This document shows positions 57,016 to 64,000 of a stretch of 64,000 nt of DNA, in pieces. Below the pieces are notes generated by a model. That model worked only from the letters and a program-made list of their open reading frames with translations, did not search any database and was not told the DNA's origin. Origin of the DNA: Lactobacillus sp. ESL0246 (lineage in GTDB: Bacteria > Bacillota > Bacilli > Lactobacillales > Lactobacillaceae); NCBI RefSeq assembly GCF_003692965.1, contig NZ_REHC01000002.1, positions 1 to 64,000 on the forward strand. Reading direction: 5' to 3'. The position numbers and the translations under genes were made by a program. Position 1 is the first letter of the stretch, and each line of letters opens with the position of its first letter.

Positions 57016-57047
57016 GAAAAAGCGCAAGAAAATTTTGCGCTTTTTTT
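57016..57047 (+). terminator. Terminator of the toxin gene
   Basis: AAAAAGCGCAA pairs with TTGCGCTTTTT, followed by TT; 8 nt after the stop codon. Confidence 0.9.
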
Positions 57048-57085
57048 GATTGGTCTAATTGTGAAATCCAAAAAATAGCTAAAAT

Positions 57086-57111
57086 AAAAAGCCCAATAAT
57101 TTGGGCTTTTT
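57086..57111. terminator. Second terminator, within a split inverted repeat
   Basis: AAAAGCCCAA pairs with TTGGGCTTTT. It is enclosed by a long split inverted repeat: GGTCTAATT-GTGAAAT (57052-57067) against ATTTCAC (57130) and AATTAGACC (57157). No gene is seen between 57048 and 57313; TTGACA at 57216 and TATAAT at 57265 are possible promoter parts for the next gene. Confidence 0.65.
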
Positions 57112-57313
57112 ATATGCTATACAGATTAAATTTCACAAACTTATTTTTAAAGCTCAAATTAGACCTAATTCTGCGGGCTTTTTTACCTACTTCCGATAAT
57201 GCACATTATGTTAAGTTGACAGTGGTATATTTTAAAATTTATATACAATATTTTTAAAATATGTTATAATAATTTAAGGAATATTACATAAATGGTATTA
57301 GTGAGAAGAGCAT

Positions 57314-57925
57314 ATGAAAAAAATATTTAAAGTCTTGGTTGTTTTAACGATAGTATCGACGGGACAACTGTTCGCTACCACAGGTAATACTACAGTCCAT
57401 GCTGCACAAATAGAAAAGCCTAAGCTTGTAACTAATAAAGCTTGGACTAAGAGGTTAGCTAAAGCTGGGTATGTTTTTGTATTACCTTATGCTGTTAAAG
57501 GTGTATTATATAAGAATACAGCAGCCAAGGGTGGTAAATCATACAGCCGAAAGTTACTAAAGAAGTTTGTTAAGAATCATACACTATTTAAGGTTAGAAA
57601 GTTGACAACCATCAAAAACGGCATTTCCGTTGATTTGATTTCTAAGGATGGTAAATATAAAGGCTACACAAATTACGTGAATGGTATTTATAACAAAAAT
57701 CTATTTAATAAGGACTTACAACCACTAATTAATGCTGAACTAAAAGTAATGGTTGCTAAAGATAATAATGAACCTACTTCGGCTTTATTAGAGCAAGCGC
57801 AAACGTTAGCTAGCGAATTAACTGGTAAGAATAAGCAAATAGCTGATACTTCAATTAAACAATTAAAAGGTTATTTAAAGCATAGTGATTTATCAGAAAC
57901 ACCGGTACTTCTAATTGGTAAGTAG
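57314..57925 (+). CDS. Secreted protein of unknown function
   Basis: A 203-residue protein with a signal peptide (residues 1-33, hydrophobic FKVLVVLTIVSTGQLF, cut near VHAAQ). The rest is Lys-rich (pI high) with LAKAGYVFVLPYAVKGVLYKNT and no Cys. The C-terminal 60 residues are helical. No domain recognised. Not an SLAP protein by its motifs, though it is next to one and has the charge of a wall-bound protein. Confidence 0.8.
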   Translation: MKKIFKVLVVLTIVSTGQLFATTGNTTVHAAQIEKPKLVTNKAWTKRLAKAGYVFVLPYAVKGVLYKNTAAKGGKSYSRKLLKKFVKNHTLFKVRKLTTIKNGISVDLISKDGKYKGYTNYVNGIYNKNLFNKDLQPLINAELKVMVAKDNNEPTSALLEQAQTLASELTGKNKQIADTSIKQLKGYLKHSDLSETPVLLIGK

Positions 57926-57952
57926 CTGGGTGACTTATTAGTGAAATAAAAG

Positions 57953-57985
57953 AAGAGTGAGTAGATATTTTTACTCACTCTTTTG
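57953..57985 (+). terminator. Terminator of the secreted protein gene
   Basis: AAGAGTGAGTA pairs with TACTCACTCTT, followed by TTG. Confidence 0.85.
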
Positions 57986-58071
57986 TTTGGTAGCATAGTA
58001 GAAACTTATTACTTTGAAGTATAAACTATAATTTAGTAAATATATTATTTTTTTATTATGAGGTATAAAAA

Positions 58072-59106
58072 ATGAAAAAAAGTAAAAAATTAATAGTTAG
58101 TTTAGCGGCAGTTGCTTTGGCAACTGTGCCAGTAATTACCACTAGTCTTAATCAAGCTCATGCAGCACAAACAATTGACCAAACGCAAAATAAAATTGCA
58201 ACAGACGGTACCTTAACATTAAACCACAACACGCGCATTTATAATCAAAGAGGGCAAAAATTGTACTCTTACCAGGGAAGTAATGGCTTACTTAAAAAAG
58301 GGGCGACAGTTAAGTATGCTGATCAGGTTAAAGCAATAACTAATCCGGATACAAAGCGTTACTCCTTCCATAAAGAAAATTTTCAGGACTGGTTCTATTT
58401 ACCATATAAAACAATCAAGGGACAGGAATATTATAGTATTGGCCATGGTGGTTATATAAAAGCTGCTAATGTTCAAGAAATTGATAGTTATAGTTTGTAT
58501 ACAAATTATGCTACTGTTCGGCTAGCGAAGATAACAGAATCTGGAGTAGGCAGAAGTAATAATGCTAGAATAATTGATTCGCAAGGGAATTTTACTAATA
58601 AGTATATTAAGAAGGACTCCAAAATAGTAATTGACCGCACCTCCGATAGAGTTAGTTTAGCTGGTTCAATGGATATACTTGGTTTGTCAAATTCATATAT
58701 GGAAGTATTTCGCTTAAAAAATAATAAGCAGCAATTCGTTTTGAGGGCAGATATTAAGAAAAGTTCAATACCAAGGCAAGTTATCCTACCATATAGTAAT
58801 TTTACGAGTGTACGTATTATAAGGAAGAGTCCAATATATAATATTCATGGTATTCAGGATAGTGATAGTGCTTTTCCAACTATTGCAGAAGGTCACGAGA
58901 CAGATGTCAAGAGTTTACGGTATATTTGGGTTCCGAGCTTAAATAAAGCAGAATTGTTTTATGAAGGAACAGAATTCTATAAAGATGCTGAGTTTAAGTA
59001 TATTAAGGCTTCAGACGTTGAGTATCTTTTTGGTAAACATTTAACTCCAGTAAATACGGCAACTGATGTAACTCCAATTAACACTGCAATTGATGTAAAG
59101 CAATAA
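58072..59106 (+). CDS. Secreted SLAP-domain protein
   Basis: A 344-residue exported protein: signal peptide residues 1-32 (cut near AHAAQ), SLAP-type unit near residues 45-145 (LNHNTRIYNQRGQKL ... FYLPYKTIKGQEYYSIGHGGYIKAANV), a second less clear unit to about 325 and a small Thr/Asn-rich tail with two copies of the motif TPxNTAxDV. Layout and motifs resemble the SLAP protein at 42823, so the CRISPR island lies between two related surface-protein genes. Confidence 0.85.
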   Translation: MKKSKKLIVSLAAVALATVPVITTSLNQAHAAQTIDQTQNKIATDGTLTLNHNTRIYNQRGQKLYSYQGSNGLLKKGATVKYADQVKAITNPDTKRYSFHKENFQDWFYLPYKTIKGQEYYSIGHGGYIKAANVQEIDSYSLYTNYATVRLAKITESGVGRSNNARIIDSQGNFTNKYIKKDSKIVIDRTSDRVSLAGSMDILGLSNSYMEVFRLKNNKQQFVLRADIKKSSIPRQVILPYSNFTSVRIIRKSPIYNIHGIQDSDSAFPTIAEGHETDVKSLRYIWVPSLNKAELFYEGTEFYKDAEFKYIKASDVEYLFGKHLTPVNTATDVTPINTAIDVKQ

Positions 59107-59124
59107 AATTTAGTTAAATAAAGC

Positions 59125-59158
59125 AAAAAACAATGCATACCCATGCATTGTTTTTTTT
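59125..59158 (+). terminator. Terminator of the SLAP gene
   Basis: AAAAAACAATGCAT pairs with ATGCATTGTTTTTT over a 4-nt loop. Confidence 0.9.
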
Positions 59159-59172
59159 AGGTCTTTGGGCTT

Positions 59173-59218
59173 GCATAATTCCTATTATGCCGCTTGTAAG
59201 CGGCATAATTCCTATTAT
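59173..59218. repeat. Nested palindromes upstream of the helveticin gene
   Basis: GCATAATTCCTATTAT occurs at 59173 and 59203; each contains the arms ATAAT/ATTAT. Between them lies the palindrome GCCGCTT-GT-AAGCGGC (59189-59204). About 75 bp before the helveticin start, so an operator or mRNA structure is possible. Confidence 0.6.
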
Positions 59219-59291
59219 CCTGATATATTTAGCTTGATCTTAAGATTAGGGATACATAATTATGTATTTTGTTAAAGAAAGGCTTTTAAAT

Positions 59292-60302
59292 ATGAAGAAT
59301 ATAAGAAATGTGACTCCACATCTAGAATACGAATTAAATGGGGTTCATCATACTGTTGTCCAAAAAGGTAACGTAGCAACAAAGTATATTTATGAATTAC
59401 AACAATTAAAACAGGGAACAGATACTGTAGTTTATAGAGCACTTAAAAATGGTCTTAATACCACGTTTACTAAGAATGGTTATCGATTATATCTGAAAGG
59501 TATTAAAGTTGGTGGTACTGCTGGAGCACATACTCAGACTTGGGAATATGCAGGTCCCAATGGTAATGGTGAATGGTTTGTTGGAACTAAACCTAAAAAT
59601 AGTCCAGGTACTGATAAGTATTGGGCTTCACAAATTGCTCGGGTTAAGTTTGCTAATCAAGTATATTCAAAAAATACAGAGTTACCAAGATTATCAGCTC
59701 TTAATAGGGCAGGTTCTGGATATGATGATGGTAGTGTTGTCTATCCAGGTACTGATCTAGTTAGATCTGAAGGAGCAGTTTCTCCTGAATATACTTGGAT
59801 GCTGATTGCCACTATTGATAATAACGAAACAGCGCATTTTGGCTTTTATTCGGTAAACGAGATTAATGCGGCCATTAATAAATATGGAACTACTAATTAT
59901 CCGCTTGATCAATTTACTTGTTATTATGCGTTTAAAGTTGAGGATTTTGTTAAAAAAGTTGACTCAATCCAAGGGTTTGATATAGACGAAGATAAAAATA
60001 TTTATGTTTCAAGTGAAAAAGCACCTAAGAGTAATAAAAATGGAAAATTAGAAGCTCAGACTCGTAGAATTTTTAAAATCCCGTATGGTGCAAAAGGTGA
60101 TACCAGTTTATGGGAAGTGATCGATTTAAATGCTAATAATACTGATGGAAATAATACTTCTGTCCTAGAGCGTAGCGGTTTTCTTACTGAGTTTGAAAGT
60201 ATACAGGTGGCTGGACCTAATGATATTTACTTAACAGTTTCTTATCATGATAAAACTGCAGGTACAACCTTGCATAGTAGAATTTATGAAATTACTTGGT
60301 AA
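59292..60302 (+). CDS. Helveticin J family class III bacteriocin
   Basis: A 336-residue protein close in length and motif order to helveticin J: VVQKGNVATKYIYELQQLK, AGAHTQTWEYAGPNGNGEWF, SQIARVKFANQVYS, LPRLSALNRAGS, VDSIQGFDIDEDKNIYVSSEKAP and ESIQVAGPNDIYLTVSYH. Helveticin J is a heat-labile, protein-type bacteriocin active on related lactobacilli. GAAAGG 9 nt upstream supports ATG 59292 over ATG 59262. No signal peptide is visible, and no immunity gene is evident. A lysis cassette starts 137 nt after its end. Confidence 0.9.
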   Translation: MKNIRNVTPHLEYELNGVHHTVVQKGNVATKYIYELQQLKQGTDTVVYRALKNGLNTTFTKNGYRLYLKGIKVGGTAGAHTQTWEYAGPNGNGEWFVGTKPKNSPGTDKYWASQIARVKFANQVYSKNTELPRLSALNRAGSGYDDGSVVYPGTDLVRSEGAVSPEYTWMLIATIDNNETAHFGFYSVNEINAAINKYGTTNYPLDQFTCYYAFKVEDFVKKVDSIQGFDIDEDKNIYVSSEKAPKSNKNGKLEAQTRRIFKIPYGAKGDTSLWEVIDLNANNTDGNNTSVLERSGFLTEFESIQVAGPNDIYLTVSYHDKTAGTTLHSRIYEITW

Positions 60303-60350
60303 TGTACTTTACAAGTTAGAATTAATAGTTTTACTAAATGAGCTATAAAT

Positions 60351-60392
60351 AAAAAAGTCTCACACAGCTTGTTTGCTGCACGAGACTTTTTT
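60351..60392 (+). terminator. Terminator of the helveticin gene
   Basis: AAAAAGTCTC pairs with GAGACTTTTT with an inner CAGC/GCTG stem. Separates helveticin from the lysis cassette transcriptionally. Confidence 0.85.
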
Positions 60393-60438
60393 AATAAATA
60401 AACATCTATCCAATGATATTGGGAAGGAGTTGGTAACA

Positions 60439-60699
60439 GTGAATAAAACTATCTTAATGCTGCTAACTTCTACCGCCTTTGGTGGACTTGTTTCAATGTT
60501 GATTAATTTCTATCAGTGGCGCGTAAAGTCCAAACATGAAACTGATGAAGAAGAACGTAAGCGGTTGTACGATGATGTCCAATATTTTCATGGCAAATAT
60601 CGTGATGATGAAGATGAAATAGATCGCTTAAAAGACGAAATACGTAAATTAAAGGCAGCTCAGGTAGAAGCAGCCAAAAAGAGAAAAAAGAAAGTGTAA
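60439..60699 (+). CDS. Small membrane protein of a phage-type lysis cassette
   Basis: An 86-residue protein from GTG 60439 (AAGGAG 9 nt upstream): one N-terminal transmembrane helix (ILMLLTSTAFGGLVSMLINFY), then a highly charged coiled coil (DDEDEIDRLKDEIRKLK) with a poly-basic end. Located just before the holin as in lactobacillar prophages. May be a second holin or antiholin; not certain. Confidence 0.7.
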   Translation: MNKTILMLLTSTAFGGLVSMLINFYQWRVKSKHETDEEERKRLYDDVQYFHGKYRDDEDEIDRLKDEIRKLKAAQVEAAKKRKKKV

Positions 60700-60704
60700 T
60701 TGCA

Positions 60705-61088
60705 ATGAGTAATTTAACCATAACTTTGCAGTCATTGAGTACACTAATGGTAATTATTGCCTTTCTATTTGTAGGACTTTACCCTTATATTCAGAAACAC
60801 GATAAGCCGTTAGCTGATAAATTAACTATTTGGTATCAAATTGCCCAAGTTTTAGTTAATAATGAAGCGACTAAAACGGATAAATCTGGTGCTGAGAAGA
60901 AGCAGACAGCAACAGATACTTTAGTCAAGCAGGCTAGCCAATTGAATGTTCCATTAGAACAAAATGTGGCAGCTGGCTTAATTCAAACAGTATACGACCA
61001 GCAGAATGGTAAGAATGTAAATACAAACTTACCTGATACAATGGGTTTTGTCTCCGATGAAGCCCAAATTAAGTCAGGTCGTGATTAA
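60705..61088 (+). CDS. Phage LL-H type holin
   Basis: A 127-residue holin of the LL-H family: one transmembrane helix at residues 10-31 (STLMVIIAFLFVGLYPYI), then a Lys/Gln-rich cytoplasmic domain with AAGLIQTVYDQQN. Length and order (holin followed directly by endolysin) match the lysis cassette of phage LL-H. One base separates its stop and the endolysin start. Confidence 0.87.
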   Translation: MSNLTITLQSLSTLMVIIAFLFVGLYPYIQKHDKPLADKLTIWYQIAQVLVNNEATKTDKSGAEKKQTATDTLVKQASQLNVPLEQNVAAGLIQTVYDQQNGKNVNTNLPDTMGFVSDEAQIKSGRD

Positions 61089-62147
61089 ATGCTAAATGGT
61101 GTAGATTTAGCTAGTCCTTATCAAACAGGGTTTCCCCAATTAGGACAAGATTTTGTGATTGTAAAGTTTACTGAGGGAACGTATTACACTAATCCTGATC
61201 GAGTAACTCAAATAGCAACAGCTGATTTAAAAGCAGCTTATCACTTTGCAAATGGTGGTGACGTAATTAGTGAAGCTAATTACTTTTTACAAGTGTTTAA
61301 GCCCTATATTGGTCAAGCAATTCCGATACTTGATTATGAAGCAACTGCACTTAATCAATGGACTACTACTAATGTTGAACAATGGTTAGATTATGTCTAC
61401 CAAAAGACAGGCACTAAGCCGTGGCTTTATATGGCATTAAGTACTGAAAATAGTAAGGACTGGACGACAGTTGCTGCCAAATATCCTTTATGGGTTGCTC
61501 AATATAATAATGGTATTACAACTGGCTTTCAACCACATAGTTTATACGGTAAATTGGTTCATCAATGGAATTGGGCGGCTTTTCAATATGCTGGCGGTAA
61601 TGGTCGTCTAGCAGGTTGGGGTAATGGTCAAAAGGCAGTTGATTTAGATATTTGTTATTGGACTAGAGAACAATGGCAAGATTGGTTAACAACACCCAAA
61701 GATAGTATTGTTTCGCTACATCCAGTAGTTAAATGGAATGTTAAACGGGTATTTGTGGTAACTACGGCTACTGGTTGTAATTTGTATGATGGTTCAGACC
61801 TAACTAGGATTATTAGACATTTGAATTATGGGTCTAGTTGGGCAGTATTCAGTGAAGAAAATGGTGCTCTAGAATTAGGTAATGGTCAATGGGTAGATGG
61901 TCGTGATGGGTTCAGTAAGAGTAATCCACTAGCGCTAAAGACAAATTTACCTGGACAAGTCAAAATTATTTCAAATAACAGTTTTGCTGTCTTATCACCA
62001 ACTGCAGCTGGAATTAAAGTTGAAGAGCTTGAGCCTAATAAATTGTATGATATAGTCGGACGAATAAATAATTACTTTGAATTAAAAGATAAATATGACG
62101 GTAAAACAGTTTATGTTTCAGGGGATAATGCTTATGTAGTTTTGTAA
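61089..62147 (+). CDS. GH25 endolysin (lysozyme)
   Basis: A 352-residue GH25 muramidase. Catalytic domain residues 1-200: GVDLASPY, FVIVKFTEGTYY, AYHFAN, PILDYEA (DxE catalytic pair) and LYMALSTENS. The remaining 140 residues form an SH3b-like or SLAP-like wall-binding region (WNVKRVFVVTTATGCNLYDGS). No signal peptide, so release depends on the holin at 60705. Likely prophage-derived; no other phage structural gene is in the window. Confidence 0.92.
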   Translation: MLNGVDLASPYQTGFPQLGQDFVIVKFTEGTYYTNPDRVTQIATADLKAAYHFANGGDVISEANYFLQVFKPYIGQAIPILDYEATALNQWTTTNVEQWLDYVYQKTGTKPWLYMALSTENSKDWTTVAAKYPLWVAQYNNGITTGFQPHSLYGKLVHQWNWAAFQYAGGNGRLAGWGNGQKAVDLDICYWTREQWQDWLTTPKDSIVSLHPVVKWNVKRVFVVTTATGCNLYDGSDLTRIIRHLNYGSSWAVFSEENGALELGNGQWVDGRDGFSKSNPLALKTNLPGQVKIISNNSFAVLSPTAAGIKVEELEPNKLYDIVGRINNYFELKDKYDGKTVYVSGDNAYVVL

Positions 62148-62240
62148 TAAAAAACTTCTTCTATTTATATTTAAATGTTAAGATGATACTAATTAGATAG
62201 TAAATATTAGACATTATATGTAAATGGAGACAGTAAACTG

Positions 62241-62627
62241 ATGAGTAAAATAACAGCTAAAGAGCTTGTTAATGAACTTGGATTAAGCAGGGCAAGGTTA
62301 TACCAAATAATAGCAAAGCTAGACAGTGACAAGAAACCACAAAAAAACGCTATGGGACAGTATATTTTTGATGATAATGCAGTCAAAAATATCAAGCAAT
62401 ATTACATGTCAGTAGCTGTCAAACATAATACAAGTAATGTCAAGCAGATAGATAGTAAAATGATTGACAATATTTTGTCTAACCTAAACGGTCAAGTCGC
62501 TAAGCTTGAGAAACAAGTGGATCAACTGACTAATAAATTAGACGATAGGGAGCAACAGTTACAAAAACTTACTGCTGAAAAAGAACAGCAAAAACTAAAC
62601 TTGGCAACTAGTGAACAAAATAAATAG
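62241..62627 (+). CDS. Plasmid-type HTH/coiled-coil protein (DUF536-like)
   Basis: A 128-residue protein: N-terminal winged HTH (ITAKELVNELGLSRARLYQIIAKL) and a C-terminal coiled coil from about residue 75 (VAKLEKQVDQLTNKLDDREQQLQKL). This layout is that of the proteins encoded after repA on lactococcal and lactobacillar theta plasmids, which influence replication or partition. No rep gene is adjacent here, so it is probably a plasmid leftover. GGAGA ribosome-binding site. Confidence 0.78.
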   Translation: MSKITAKELVNELGLSRARLYQIIAKLDSDKKPQKNAMGQYIFDDNAVKNIKQYYMSVAVKHNTSNVKQIDSKMIDNILSNLNGQVAKLEKQVDQLTNKLDDREQQLQKLTAEKEQQKLNLATSEQNK

Positions 62628-62675
62628 TTGCTACGCATTTTATGCTATGATTGTTTTATTAAATGCAAATAAAAA

Positions 62676-62852
62676 TACCCCATTTCTTATACAAGTAAGA
62701 AATCGGGGTATGAAAAAAGCTAATCCAGAACTTTGGTACGGTCAGAGATTAGCTTCAACGAATACTTAGGTATAACAAGAATACTTAAAAATGCAAGAGT
62801 TGAAGTTAAGAAAGACCTTCAAGCTAAAAAAGATTAGCTCGGAGGTCTTTTT
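62676..62852 (+). ncRNA. Candidate structured non-coding RNA
   Basis: Several helices in a row within a 446-bp gap with no gene: ACCCCATTTCTTA / TAAGAAATCGGGGT (62676-62709), AAGCTAATC / GATTAGCTT (62717-62755), CTTCAAC / GTTGAAG (62753-62805, partly exclusive with the former) enclosing GAATACTTA twice, and a terminator AAGACCTTC...AGCTA / TAGCT...GAGGTCTT with TTTT (62811-62852). No ORF. Not matched to a known RNA family by eye. Confidence 0.55.
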
Positions 62853-63073
62853 CCGTTATCAAGACAGCACGCAAATAGCCAACAGGACAAAGTTGTAAAA
62901 AGGGACAGGAAGATTGTCAGATTATAATTGATTTTTTTAATTTGATTGGAATGGAAGAATATAGCAAACAATTAAAAAATTTATACAAGAAAACAAAGAT
63001 TAAGGAATCAAAAATGGCATGATCTATTGGATCGATTACCAATTCTTATCGTTAAATTCTATAGGAGTAGATT

Positions 63074-63448
63074 ATGAAGATAAAACCTAGCAAAATTTTT
63101 CCTTTTTTAATAGGTATTATATTAATAATAATTGCGATAAAAGATTTTTCTCCTTGGCGTAGTCCAAGGGAAATAATAATAGGACTATTAACATTAGCAG
63201 TAGCATTATGTTCCACAAGTAAAAATCAAAAATCAACTTCTTCTGAAATAGATTACTTAGTTGATCACAAAGTTGTAATTTATTCGGAACGTATTTATTT
63301 AACGATGTTCTTCGTCTTTATGGTTTTCTATTACTTAGATGGGAAAAATATTTTACTGGGTGTTATATCTATTTATTCGTTATTACTTTGGCTTATTCAA
63401 CAAGTAATAATAATTGTTTTAGAGTTATTAAAAAGTAAAAGAAAATAA
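63074..63448 (+). CDS. Small membrane protein, unknown
   Basis: A 124-residue protein with three to four hydrophobic helices (FPFLIGIILIIIAIKDF, IIIGLLTLAVALC, IYLTMFFVFMVFYYL, SIYSLLLWLIQQVIIIVLEL) and a basic C-terminus. Ribosome-binding site AGGAG. Not recognised. Its position before a small secreted, frameshifted gene might suggest an immunity-type role, but this is a guess. Confidence 0.7.
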   Translation: MKIKPSKIFPFLIGIILIIIAIKDFSPWRSPREIIIGLLTLAVALCSTSKNQKSTSSEIDYLVDHKVVIYSERIYLTMFFVFMVFYYLDGKNILLGVISIYSLLLWLIQQVIIIVLELLKSKRK

Positions 63449-63469
63449 TTAATTTTAGAAGCATACATT

Positions 63470-63964
63470 ATGAAGAAAAATAATTTTTTAAAATATACAA
63501 CATTAGGTGGAAGTCTATTAATTCTCGGTCAAATTTTGGCTATTCTTGCTAATTAAGACTAATGATAGTGATGACATTGAACAAGTTTCTCAGCAAGATA
63601 CCGAATATGATCTATCAGAAAATGTAGTGTTTACACCACAAGATCTAGCAGATGCAAAAGTGGTTTTAAAGCAAGTACGTCAGTTTACTGATGAAGATTT
63701 AAAAAGAGCTTTCGGATAAGGATATTGTATATCTTGCTGAACAAGCCCCTAAAGTAGATACACGAATTGGTGCCACTGAAGTAGCAAAAGCTATAGTAAA
63801 ATAAGATTGAAAAATATTTTGGTGGAGGTCTTGCTGGTTTTCTAGAAGTAATTGATCATTATGCAGGAACTACAGAGCATATTATTTATTCAGCATGTCG
63901 TAGTGTTGGTATGTCTCAAACATGGGCTAATTTGGTAACAGATATGATTACTTTGTTTATCTAA
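63470..63964 (+). pseudogene. Frameshifted gene for a small secreted protein
   Basis: An ATG begins a 28-residue hydrophobic signal-like segment (FLKYTTLGGSLLILGQILAI), then a stop. Coding continues in other frames: TNDSDDIEQVSQQD ... DEDLKRAF, then DKDIVYLAEQAPKVDTR ... AKAIV, then KIEKYFGGGLAGFLEVI ... VTDMITLFI and stop. Each change is a single-base shift, so one gene of about 160 codons carries three frameshifts. The original could be a secreted toxin or bacteriocin-like protein; not recognised. The remaining 36 bases hold nothing. Confidence 0.65.
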
Positions 63965-64000
63965 TATAATACATAAGTTTTATTACTATGTAGCATTTGA

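Noticed and set aside
56824-57027. Minus-strand 67-codon frame opposite the toxin gene
   Set aside because: No ribosome-binding site or promoter; it is an antisense shadow of the better-supported 51-codon plus-strand gene.
62952-63023. 23-codon frame beginning MEEYSKQLKNLYKKT
   Set aside because: Too short, with no clear ribosome-binding site and no recognised homology; likely a decayed remnant.

Overview
The window is from a low-GC Firmicute and is almost certainly a chromosome of Lactobacillus sensu stricto (acidophilus/helveticus/crispatus neighbourhood). The evidence is a helveticin J-type bacteriocin, several SLAP-domain (S-layer-associated) secreted proteins, a phage LL-H-type holin, type I-E CRISPR repeats of the lactobacillar kind, and the walRK-yycH-yycI-walJ-htrA-rlmH block typical of the order. 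The species cannot be fixed from the sequence alone.

Layout. 0-0.25 kb: end of an rRNA operon (5S, tRNA-Asn). 0.3-18.8 kb: an accessory metabolic island. It holds two FMN/FAD ene-reductase-like flavoproteins, two LysR regulators, an orphan CitG-like protein with a nitronate-monooxygenase-like protein, a seven-gene acyl-CoA operon (two acyl-CoA dehydrogenases, CaiB/BaiF CoA-transferase, EtfBA, acyl-CoA ligase, hotdog thioesterase), and an MFS transporter, flavin reductase, shikimate/quinate dehydrogenase and type I dehydroquinase operon. Together these look like a pathway that takes up quinate or shikimate (or a related cyclic acid) and uses it as an anaerobic electron sink through CoA thioesters; the substrate is inference. 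19-25 kb: a cytochrome b5-like protein, a PlsC-GT8-GT8-PlsC glycolipid-type operon, deoC, a GntR regulator and two tRNA-Lys. 25-33 kb: the WalRK two-component system with accessory genes, htrA, a cluster of DnaA-box-like sites, and rlmH. 33-44 kb: a TPP-riboswitch-controlled ECF transporter lacking an S component, AraC, lemA-htpX, an anion permease, a HesB-like protein, an unlisted 46-residue basic protein, an HNH nuclease, a BspA-like repeat protein and an SLAP protein.

44.3-57 kb: a complete type I-E CRISPR-Cas locus (cas3, cse1, cse2, cas7, cas5, cas6e, cas1, cas2-DnaQ fusion, 26 repeats and 25 spacers). Both sides carry decayed pieces of what appears to be the same plasmid MOBV (Mob/Pre) relaxase gene, and an IS3 remnant lies on the left, so the locus sits in a plasmid-derived scar. 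Just beyond it is a candidate type I toxin-antitoxin module: a 51-residue amphipathic peptide with a very strong ribosome-binding site, and a divergent small RNA whose 5' end is antisense to the toxin start-codon region through an imperfect 26/28-nt direct repeat.

57-64 kb: secreted and SLAP proteins, a helveticin J homologue directly followed by a phage-type lysis cassette (small membrane protein, LL-H holin, GH25 endolysin) without other phage genes, a plasmid-type HTH/coiled-coil gene, a structured RNA candidate, and a frameshifted gene for a small secreted protein.

Two items deserve priority: the divergent type I toxin-antitoxin candidate at 56.66-57.05 kb, and the acyl-CoA plus shikimate/quinate island at 6.3-18.8 kb.
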